64,000 nucleotides of DNA, taken from assembly GCA_949318235.1 (NCBI GenBank), contig OX439127.1, positions 9,087,194-9,151,193 of the forward strand, read 5' to 3'. The notes under the pieces are model-generated. The model ran no database searches, had not been told where the DNA came from, and saw only the letters and a program-made list of their open reading frames with translations. This DNA comes from Ecdyonurus torrentis. Taxonomy: Eukaryota > Arthropoda > Insecta > Ephemeroptera > Heptageniidae. Numbering within the stretch: position 1 is the first letter of the stretch; each line of letters starts with the position of its first letter. Of this stretch, positions 27,864 through 39,100 are shown one piece after another. The position numbers and the translations under genes are program-made.

Positions 27864-28365
27864 CTGCAGGCCATTCCAAATAAGTTAATATGACGCAATG
27901 ACATGTTGTACAATTACAAAATTATTTAACATTTTAAAACAAAAGATAGCAGCACAATAATAGTACTGAGCACATATAATTGTAATGAAAAGGCACACAC
28001 GTGTTGCAAGCGCAAAGATGGCAATAATACACACCTGTGCCCAGTTTTCAGATCCATTCTTTTGTCCATTAATATTAAATATAATGAAGAAGATCAGTGG
28101 ACACATCCACAGCAAACTATTACTATGTAGTCAATTTGCATGTGCTAAACATAACAATTTGTGCTCAATAAGGCAAGTGTGTTATTTTAAATAACACATC
28201 TAAGTATCAGTAACTTATTCTAAAAACAAAATTAATAATTGTAAACACTGCATAAAATTCTATTAAAAAATAAACATTCCAGAATAAATTCAACAACCAT
28301 TACCACAAAACTATCACTACAAGTGGTAAAGTGATTTATAAAAAGTTCTATTTTATATTTCAATG

Positions 28366-28624
28366 CTACGTGGTGGCTAAACCACACTTCTACTTTTAGC
28401 AGGGTTCGTTAGCTTTCACACATCTATGTTTTATCACGAGAGCCATAATGCATCTACATTTATTGCGACACCAGTTATACATAGGAAAACAGGCATAGAA
28501 TAAGCGATTTATACATAGGTTGCAATATACACAGATGAGTGTTTCTATGGCTATCGCGATAAACATAGGTGCACGAAGGTCAACAAACCCTCTAAAAGTA
28601 GAAATATGGTTTAGCAACCACAGC
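28366..28624. mobile_element. Fold-back MITE (~255 bp)
   Basis: GTGGTGGCTAAACCAC at the left pairs with GTGGTTTAGCAACCAC-type sequence at the right. The arms continue inward with TTCTACTTTTAG/CTAAAAGTAGAA and a CTATGTTTTATC/GATAAACATAG pair. The 77-codon frame at 28396-28629 lies inside it. Confidence 0.75.
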
Positions 28625-28739
28625 ATCAATATAATAAGATACTCTTACATCTACATGAACACAATATATCTCGACACTTATAAAAGAAACCACTGCTGTT
28701 GGGTACAACACATAATAAAAGAAAATATATTAAAAATCA

Positions 28740-28985
28740 GTAAGGGCCTTTGACCATAGTGAAGAGATATCCTATAGTTCAAAAATCTTGCTAAAACAAA
28801 GTTAGTAAAGAACACATTGTGGCACAAGACTTCAAGAGAAACAAAGTATGTGTGTGTGAGTGCCCTTACATAGAAAGAAATTTGACATGTATATTCTTGT
28901 TCCAAAAGCTATCCAATGTGCCAAGCATCTCTGTGCCACAGCAAAGATAATTCATTCAACTATATCTCTTCACAATACTGGTTTC
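28740..28985. mobile_element. Diverged copy of the AAGGGCCTTACCATAGTGAAG family
   Basis: AAGGGCCTTTGACCATAGTGAAGAG at the left is followed by a TCTTGCTA segment. At the right, TATATCTCTTCAC mirrors the family's CTATGGGACTCTCTTCAC end. This is the most divergent of the seven copies noted. Confidence 0.6.
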
Positions 28986-29666
28986 CTCCATTCTTTCCCT
29001 TTTCATTTCCCATACTCAACTATGATGGTTTCTTTTTCTTGATTATTAAGTATAAATGTGATAATTAAAAATCACCTTTGGCATTTATCCATCACTTAAA
29101 TTAGGAGTTATGTTGTGTATATTTAAGTATACTACCTGTATACGCAAATCTATAGAACTAACAACATATATATAACAACAACTATATAACAGAACTAAAA
29201 AACAAAGTAAAATCAATATTAATTTCTATTAAACAACTACAAACTAAAGAACAATAAGCACTTTTAAGTAAAACATAAGTAAAACATTATTTGTAGCAAA
29301 GACAAAAAGTCCTTACTGCATTGGAAGACTTAATTGTTAGACACCTTAATTAAACAATGGGTTCATATCAATACAACAGTTTTTAAAACTTTGATGTAAA
29401 TACTAAATACAGATTCATTTTTAGCTACCATAAAAAAAAGCAGACAATTTTTTTATGCATGAAAAAAAGGCACCATGTATTTTTTTTTTTTTTACATAAA
29501 ATATGCAGCAGTATAAAATTATGATTTTTTTTTTTTTTTAATTGTTGGCGTTTCAGCTCTTTATTTGTGAGTATAAATGTCTATTGATAAATCCTTGGAG
29601 TATATGAACAATAATTGTATATTGAGTAGAATACAAACAGAGAGCTTGAAACAATGCAATGTATTA
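28986..29666. other. Intergenic region, no gene recognised
   Basis: AT-rich DNA with poly-T runs near 29480 and 29526. Nothing supportable. Confidence 0.5.
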
Positions 29667-30281
29667 CAGTAAACATCCTATTTAATGAAGCTCGATTTAG
29701 TGAAGTCAAAGTGTCCACTTAGATAGGCCTTTCACTATTCAATTTATTGGAGTCAAAATTTAGTCCTGTTGAGTAAACATGCTTGATTTAGTGAAGGGAA
29801 AGTTTTTTCAAGCACTAAAGTTTATGAAAAGTTGCGTGATGTTTAATGCATTTCTGATTATATATTAACAAAAAAAAAAAAAAAAAAAAAAAAAAAGGCC
29901 TACAATAAAAGATTGCAGTGATCAGAAGTTGACCCAGAGGTCATCAATGATTAGCACCTTGTTAATGCACGAATTATAGAAAAATATGCACCAGACAACT
30001 ATGACGAGTTGGAATTTTTTTATAATGCACTACCTGATAGCACCCTAGTATAAAAGGGCAAAAAATGTCATGGGAGTAAAAAGAGTTAAGGTCAGTAACA
30101 GTTGGACTTTATGACAATCAGACAAACAAAAAATGCTATGCATAATATAAATCCAAACTGTTTCAAAAACATAAATAAACAAAAGCTGCCAGTTTATTGT
30201 GAATGCAACAGAAAAGGCTGAATGAATCAAACTTTGTTTGAAAAGACTGTGATGAGGATGAGACTAGAAAAAAAGATGGCA

Positions 30282-30321
<40 letters not shown>

Positions 30322-30709
30322 CGCTTATCATAGATAACACATCTTGACATAAATTAGAAAATATAAAACTGAACAACATAGAACTTTATTCTTGCCTGCC
30401 AACACAACAAGTAGATTTCAACCGTTAGATAAGGGAATTATTTAAAAGTACATATTTTTATGTAACAATGGCTTTAAATTATTTATTTTATATTAATTTA
30501 TTTTTAGCGTATAAATAATTATCATTTGCCTGGATTTACTATAAAAATGAATTTTATTCCTAGCATTATGAAATTATTAACAACTATCATATATAGAGCA
30601 TAATTTTCTAAGAAAACTTGACAAAAAAAAAACTGATATAGCAATAGTTTGATTTAGTAGTCTTGTTTTTATGGGTCCCTTGAGACTTCACTAAATTGGA
30701 AGTTTACTG
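29667..30709 (+). mobile_element. Tigger/pogo-like element relic with transposase remnants
   Basis: The termini CAGTAAACATCC and GGAAGTTTACTG form inverted repeats continuing as ATTTAATGAAG/CTTCACTAAAT, and TA flanks both ends. This is the CAGT-end, TA-target arrangement of the pogo/Tigger group. At about 29990-30110 a decayed + frame reads NYDELEFFYNALPDSTL and, further on, KGKKCHGSKKS. These match the first-aspartate block (N-x-DE-x-x-L-FY-x-ALP) and the following KG-KC-GGKKS block of Tigger transposases. In-frame stops follow. Poly-A runs at about 29871-29897 and 30288-30316 are probably later expansions. Confidence 0.8.
29985..30110 (+). pseudogene. Decayed DDE transposase fragment (Tigger-like)
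   Basis: This is the only part of the 1-kb element where the transposase catalytic domain is readable. In the motif normally written DETGLFYRALP, the TG is replaced, and stop codons occur soon after the KKS block. The fragment cannot encode an active enzyme. Confidence 0.65.
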
Positions 30710-30847
30710 TATTTACATTTCATGATCTTATTTCTTCCCTATAACCCTGTAGATATGTTACAAATAAATGGAATGTCAAAGTATCCCCTGGCATTATGTC
30801 CTCAGTTTGAGGAAGGTGGGTTGGATATGCTAGCTGCATACGAACAC

Positions 30848-30952
30848 TTACAGTGCAGTCATTGTCGTGTTTACTGAGTCTTGATTATTTGGATCAGAAG
30901 CAACTGTCTCACAATTTTCTTTGCTTGATCCCACTGTAGCAACTTGTATAAA
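30848..30952 (-). other. Terminal coding exon of the SLC5 transporter
   Basis: A 34-codon exon with acceptor TGTTTCAG, entered at phase 0 from the GAG|GTAAGA donor at 31791. It is hydrophilic, Ser/Thr/Asn-rich and cytoplasmic by family topology. It ends Met-Thr-Ala-Leu before TAA (30848-30850). No AATAAA lies between the stop and the Tigger-like element 139 bases downstream, so the 3' UTR may extend into that element. Confidence 0.85.
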
Positions 30953-31583
30953 CTGAAACAATTCAAGAAGTTCCAATGACAGAGCAATAGTTACAAAAGT
31001 GTAGGAATTCTAATAGGAATTTTTTTTTAGAGTAATCACATCAAAATACAGAGATATTAAGGAAAATAAACCATCGTGGTTAGGTATGATAAATTTTAAA
31101 GAAAAAGGATAGGAGCAACCAGCAAGGGCCTTACCATAGTGAAGAAAGTCCCATAGTTGATAATTTTGCTAGCACAGATATAAAAAAACTATCACAATGG
31201 ATATATTTGGGCAATAGCCTTCAATAAACTTGGAGTTTTTTGTCTCTGTACTAGCAAGATTGTCACCAAACTATGGGACTCTCTTCTCTATGGTAAAGCC
31301 CTTGCTGATTTCTACTATCCTATTATTTTAAATTTATCTGAACAGAAAAATGTACATAGAATAGGAAAAATTGGGGAATGGGAGATAGTAATGAGCTTAG
31401 ACTGACTAGGACACTGAGGTAGAGAAAATAATTTCTAATCCACACAAAAAAAAGGCCTTGATACAGTAATTATCTCTAAAAAAATGCTTAAACATGGGCC
31501 CACAATGCCAAAGGGTGAGAAATTAAGGGTCCCTTGCCATTCCCCACCCTGCATATGATTGGCATTATCAATAAGCCCCATTA

Positions 31584-31616
<33 letters not shown>

Positions 31617-34600
31617 AAAACAAAAAATGTGAAGCAGTTTTCAGTATTTATGTGGCTACAATTAGAGTTTTAGAAGAAGAGTCCTTTCTAGGACTGTAGC
31701 TACAACATGAGGGAGAGGAATAGGATTGATGATACAAATGATGGTGCTTCAAACCAGACCATATTTATAACATAACAAAGCTTGCTCTTACCTCCTTGTC
31801 AGCCTGCTTGATGAATCTCTGAATTAATGGACTAAACAAATCAGGGTTAATTGGAACAATCTCTTCAGGTTTCAGTTGTCTTCTGATGATGCTAACGATG
31901 ATTCCAACAGTTAGAGTTACTACGTAGCCAATGACCACATACCACATGTACGACAAGCGGAACAAGACAAAGTAATCCTCAGCTTCAGTGCTACAATAAC
32001 AAAATGTTAGCATTAACTCTTTTTATTAATTAACAAAAAATTGACAGGGAATAATAAAGAACATCTGATACAAAAAATTACATAAATTGATTATGACAAA
32101 TTGGGGATTGGGATAAAGTTTGCTGTACGCTGTCAGGGACACGTGGCTTATAAAATACAGCTAGGCTTAAAAAAATTGGTAAATTGGTGATGTGGGACAA
32201 ATTAGCTTCTGCACGATAAAAAGTAAGAATGCTGCTTGTTCAAGGACAATACATACCTTGCTGTATATGCCTGCGATGTAGCATTGAATAATATTGAAGC
32301 ATCAGCTGCATCACAACCATCAGTCCGTGTTGGTAAGAATGGGGGTGGTGGCTTAGGACCTCCAAACCCAATCCACAAGGAGATAGCCAAGCCACTGGCA
32401 AGTCCAATTAATGCTCCCTTCAAAACAATTCAATCAACAGTAGAAATATTTGTGTGTCAATAAATTTATTTGCAAGAAAATAATACAATTTAAGTATTTG
32501 TTTTAGTAACTTTTAAATCTTAACACTTTGTTGCAAAATCTATGTGCATGCTTAATATTAAAAAATTCAACTTAATTCATATAAAGTGGAACATATACTA
32601 ATAATTATGCATATTAACGTGGATGCTTTTTCTTACCGTTTGATTTGCTATGCAAACAAACATTCCCAGTGTAAATAGTGCAAAGAGAGGTCCTCCGACA
32701 ACCCCAAAGATGGTAAGGGAAGCCTGCAGGACGCCACCCAAGTACTCAGCAACAAAAGCCAAGCTAATACACAAGCCTCCAAACACAAGAGCTAGCACCT
32801 TGGAGAAAACTGCAGCTTTTGTATCACTCAGAGGAGAGTAACCACAGTAACTTATAGCAGGCTGACAAAATAAAAGAAACATTGATTGATTACTGTATTA
32901 TGTAATGATACATTTTCAAAAGAAAAATTTTGAATTTGCAATAATAGAATAATTAGGGCTAGAAAAAACATTGAGGGAAAAAATGGAGAATGGGAGATTT
33001 TTAGCCTTGAGATAGATAGAAAATAGCTTCTTGTGTCTCTGACATCTTAAGTCTTGCTATAGACAAAATATTTCCTAAATATGAATTACACTTAAAATCA
33101 TCCTATTCTGTAAAATATTTGTGTTATAAATCAATCTAAAAATAACAACATAAAAAAAAAAAAAGAGAGATGGGTACAATATATTGAAAGGAAAGGATAG
33201 AGTAAACCAGTAAGGGTCTTATCATAGTGAAGTGACATGCTACAGTTGATTGAAAAATATTTCTAACATACCAACAGCATCAGTTAGTTTCTCTGCAAGT
33301 CTGTAAGGACTGACAAAGGCACACACACACACACATACTCATTTTCTAGAGGAGTGGTGTCTCTGTGCTAAGCGAGATTTTTCACCTTACTATGGTAAGG
33401 CCCTTGCTGGTTTCCCTTTTTCCTCTCTTACCAAAGTATGCATGAATTAACATATTAAAATGAACCTACTTTGATGTAATCTTCCATTGACACTGCAGCA
33501 AGAGAATTGACAGCAGATGACACTGTACTCAAGGAACCACTAAAAATTCCAGCAACAAAAAGTCCAGCCAAACCAGGTAAGTGTCCCATAGAATCCATCA
33601 CAAATATTGGTAGCAACTGAAAAAGAAATAATAATATAACTTCCAGGATCATGCAGGTGGTGCTGTGATCAGATTTATGTTTAAATATTTTTTTTTAAAC
33701 CATTTTCTGACATGTTTAAGAAGTTTTAAATCAGTGAGCCACGTAGATGAACATATTAGCTTTAAGTCAAAACAAGTTGTTCAGTTTTTGAATGTGAAGA
33801 GATGAGTTTTAACATAAACTCATTTAATTCCTTTTCTTCACTTTCAAAAACTGAACCAAATAAAATGTATCAGATTTTATTGTTTTGACTTAAAGCTAAA
33901 AGATATTTATCAATAACAAATACTACACTAACAATTTGCAGTACTTTACTTTGAAAGAAAATATGAGACACCCTGAAATAAACTAATACCTGATCTAAAG
34001 AAGAAATTCTTCCTTCTTTATATGGATCACACTTGAAATATTTTGAATATATAGCCAGACCTGAGAAAGATGTGCTCAAACTTAGGCATGTAAGAATAGG
34101 CCAATTAAGCCAAAGGGCTTGCTGAGATTTTTTCAAGCTCCTGGAAATACAATTAGTATAAGTTTAAGCCAAAGACTACACAATATGTTCAACTTACTTG
34201 ACTGTCATGAGCCTCTGAACCTGAGCTTGATTCACAGCATACAAAGACAGAAAAGTAAACATTCCTCCAATTACGAGAGACCAGAATGTATGACGTACAG
34301 TTGGATCTGGGTTGAAGCTGTGAAATAACAAGATTACAAACAATGTACAAAATGGGTTGGGGTTGCTTCTTCATTATGTATCAAAAACAAAAAGAATAAA
34401 ATTTCAAACTTAAGCATATAACAGTATTATAATAAAAATAATAAATAAAAAATAATACTGTAATAATAATAAAAAATAACAGGAAAAAAAAAAAAAAAAA
34501 AAAAAAAAAAGAAGTAAGTATCTACTTGATTTCTGCACCCCTCTAGCCGCAAACTTACTGGCAAAAATATTACAGTTGATTTCCAGAAATTTTAAAACTA

Positions 34601-36143
34601 AGAAAATCAGGAACTAAGAAATTTTATTTCTAATTTTTGGGCAGAGGGAAGACACTCTTAAATGCCAAGTATAATATGACTTGACTTGCAGTCACCCAGC
34701 AAAAATTACTCAACAAATATAAATAAGTAGAAGCAAAAATATGCCAAAAATACGACAACTAACTTACTTAAAAAACTCTATCCTTCCCCCCTCTTGTGCA
34801 ACTTTCCACACTTGATCCACACCCCCTGCATCAAGTGATCCTTTGATAACCACTGCGAATATAGCTGCAAACATTAACAACGACTGAGAAAAGAAAAAAG
34901 AAAAAACAACTGAGTTTGATTGGCCATAGGTTATTGCAAGATAGATTATACACTATTAAGCACAATATATTAAAGCCCTGGATTTTTTTTTTTTAAACCT
35001 TATTACACTAATATGTGTCTGATAGTAACATGAAAACAGAAATTATTTTCATACTATTATCAACCACAAAATATTATCTTTTTAACCAGGTATGATACAT
35101 TTGAAAGAAAAAAATAGGAGAAACTACCATGGGCCTTACCATAGTGACGAGAGTCCAATGTGTTAATATTTTTATTTTTGTGCTAACAAGATCTTCCCTG
35201 AGCTATAAGGCTCACTTCACTAATGGTGTAAGGCCTTTGCTGGTTTATCCCTTTCTTTCAAATTTATCATACCTAACCATGATAGTTTATTTTCCTTAAT
35301 ATATAGGCCTACTTTTAACCAGGGTTATATAAATGCAGTGAGTATGATGTTTTATTTACCTGGAAGACATCTGTAATAAGGACTGCTTTCATGCCACCAA
35401 TTGTGGAGTAAAACGTGCATACAATTCCAACAGAAAGAATGGCACCAATTTGAGAGATGCCAGTAACAGCTGAGAGAGCAATTGCCGGTGCATACAGAAC
35501 TATGCCCATGTACAGAACCATTTGTAGAGAGAATGCACCAGATGCAGCTAGTCTAGTTGCAACACCAAAACGATGCTCCAAATACTGAAAGTAAATAAAC
35601 AATAGATTTTAACATTATGCTTATGTACTGAATTAAAACAAAATATTTCAACAACACTAAGCTGAACTGCAGGAAAAGCAAATGCAATCTAAAATCACCT
35701 GTATCTCTTATTTTTGAAGAGAGTCCCATAGTTTGGTGAAAATCTTGCTAGCACAGATATAAATAACCAACACATTGGCAATATTCATCATTCATAGTTT
35801 CTCTCCGAGTCTGTAAGAACTGATGAAGGCATAACACACTCCATCTCTCTTGGAGTTTAGTTTATTGCCGAAATATTCCCCATGTGTTAGTTTTTTATAT
35901 CTGTGCTAGCAAGATTTTCACCGAACTATGGGACTCTCTTCACTACGGTAAGGCCCTTGCTGGTTTCTCCTTTTTTTTTAATTTAATTTTTTAAAATTAA
36001 TCATACCTAACTGTGTTGGTTTACTTTCCTTAATATATCTCTGCTCTAATTTTGGTATTTAATTACCAACAATGTAATGATAAATTTGAAAGAAAATGAT
36101 AGGTGAAAACCAGAAAGGCCCTTGTCATATATAATGAAGAGAG

Positions 36144-36174
<31 letters not shown>

Positions 36175-39100
36175 TGGGAAAATCATGCTAGCACAGATAT
36201 ATATATATATAAAAAACTTTAACACATATTGTGTGATATCTATAATTGTTATTATGAATTTTACACTCTAAGCAACTGAAGAAGAAGGCTGTTATCCTCG
36301 AAATGCCTTAATCAATGTAAATATTTGTGTTAACTGTGTTATCAAGATCTTCACCTGGTCATGGACTTCATCAAGGTATATATAATTATGGTGCTTGTTG
36401 GTTTTAACATATATGTGTTATAGATATATATCGAGGGTGCTCCGCTATAATGTCCTAAGTCCACTTGACCTTGAAAAATAAAAAATCGTCGGATCAACCC
36501 CAAATTTTGGATTTATCCATTTCAGGTCATTTGCAGCAAAAAATATTTTTCAAGGTCAAATGGACTTAGGACATTATAGCGGAGCACCCTCGATATGTGG
36601 AATATCTGTGTGCTAGCAAGATGTTCACCAACCTATGGGACTCTCTTCAATATGTTAAGGTCCTTGCTAGTTTTCTTCTATCTTTTTCTTCCAAACTTAC
36701 TAAACCTATGTGATGGTTTATTTTACCTAATTTTGTCTCATTTAATTATAATAAAATTATCAGCTTAATATAACAATAATACATCACAGTAATAAAATAT
36801 TTACCTCATAAGCACTAGTTGCTCGTAGTTTATAAAATACTGGTAGAAAGCCATATGCAGCAATTGGAGTACCCAGTCCATATGAGAAATTAATAATAAT
36901 AAATTGGGTTCCAAAAGAATAATTCTCCATGCTTACTCCAAGTAGAGTAATTGCAGACATGAAACTTGCCATTAATGAGAAGGCAACAGGAATAATGGAC
37001 ATATTACGGTCTGCTAGTAGGTATTCCTGTAGGCAACAAGTAAAATATTAATATCATTTTATCACGACAAATACATTTATAAATCTGCTTATTCCAAACA
37101 TTTTATATAGTAACCATATCCAATGCAATTTGGGAGGGACACCAAAATCACATATACTTAACATAGCTATAAATGTTTTTGTTTATAAATAAGGTAACAG
37201 TGTAATATGTATTTATATACGATCAATACACAAGTATACTTCCAATAAAATGTCAGTCTATAATACCCAGATCTCATCAAGTATGTGTTACAGAGGGCAT
37301 ATAGTATGTAGGGGCATATCAATAACTACCGTTGGAACACTTAAACTCTAATAAAACTTCAGTTTTTTTAATTTAAGTTTGCATGACAGGAAAAAAAAAA
37401 AAAAAAAAAAGAAAAAGAAAAAGGCAACTTAAAAATAGGTACTTGTTATTGCAACTATTTTTATGACAGAAAGTTTATTGCTGGATTTTTCATTTTTATT
37501 ATTAATATTATTTTTATTCATATTTATTTGTGTATTATTTTAATAAGACACACATACTGATGTGACATAAAATGTTATTCTTATTTAGCCTATTTATTTA
37601 TTTCATTTATTAAACACCAATGGTGTACGTACGTATACATATATATTTACATTTCATTCTACAAGTCTACATTTTTTGCATATTGACTTAATGATACGGT
37701 CCGAGATGGACACTGAAGTAAGTGGTACAGTCAACCGGGGTAACTTTGAAACTTTTTGGGTATAAAAATGCATATATTTCCTAAAATAATTTTTTTTGAG
37801 GTTCCAAAAAATTTGTAACTTTAAATGTCTGTCAGTACTATAGTTTTCAACCCTTAAATTAAAATTTTGTCAAAACCCCTAATTAAGAAAAAATAAAAAC
37901 ATGGGTTTCAAAGTTATACTGCCAACGGGGTAACATTGAAACCTTTTTGAATTAAATTATATAATTTCATTTTTAAGTGAGTTTGATGGATTCTAAGTAC
38001 AGTGCACTATTAAACAACCCTTAGTCTTTGATTCCAGGAAGAATTACCCTCATACCCCCACCCTACCCCTAGCAAATTAATTTCTTATGGAATGAGTCCA
38101 AATTACAATAATATTGTGCTATTTTTTGTGGAAAAAAAGTTTCTCTACAATTGAAGAGTAAGGAAATATTATGTAATGAATTTTAGGGCAATTTAATTTG
38201 AGCTTTCTTAAAATTGAGTTATTTTAGGGGTTGTGGCCAATTCAAACTTGATTTTTTATCATTTCCTGTGGTAAAGTATAGGCCAAAAAATTATTTTTCT
38301 TTTAGAAACTTAAAACTTAGTCTTTTTACTTTTGAAACCATACTTATCTTAACAGTGACTTTAAAAATTGTTCTACTTTGACCCTTGACCCTGAAATAAC
38401 CCTGAAAGTTATAAATATGAGTGATAGCTTAAAAAAAACTTTACCATTGAATTTATTAGCCCCGAAAACCTAAGAATTGATACTTTACTTGCCCATTTTT
38501 TAAAAATGAGGCACTTTTGGGCAAGGTAAGGTTATTTTTTTAACGTCGTACCTTGAGTTTAAATAAAGGGTGAAAATATTCCTACACGAGCACTCATGGT
38601 GTCTTTTCCTAGGTTTTAAGGGCCAAGGAATTCATTTTTTCAGTTATTTTTATGCTAACAGTAAAAATAAATATTTTCAGGGTCAACTCAGGGTCAAGGG
38701 TCAATGTTTCAGGAAATTTTAGGTCACCAAGGGATTAAGAACTCTTGGAATACTAATGCTACAAATTTTCATGATTGTGAACAAAAATATTTTTTTAACC
38801 CATATACTTAACATAGGGAATGGTTTCAATGTTACCCCGGAGGTAAAAAAAGGTCTATAAAAAATAAACCAATGCACCCTTCAAAATAATTTTTGGTGAT
38901 TTTTGTCATAAGAGTATTCCTAGCAGGATGGTTGGTACTACAACTTCTCAATCACTCCCTGTTACCCTGTAGGATCCTTATTTTCAGGGCATCTGAATTT
39001 GTTCAATTTTTAACAATTTAAATAATTACTTATAAAAGAGAGTGCATAACCTGAAGGTGACTCCAGGGTATTTAAAAATTAAGCTTAAGGGTATCAAAGT

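Noticed and set aside
28396..28629. 77-codon Cys-rich - strand frame
   Set aside because: It lies within a fold-back MITE (28366-28624). The Cys-rich look comes from an AT-rich inverted repeat.
28678..28905. 75-codon - strand frame
   Set aside because: Most of it lies in a diverged MITE copy (28740-28985).
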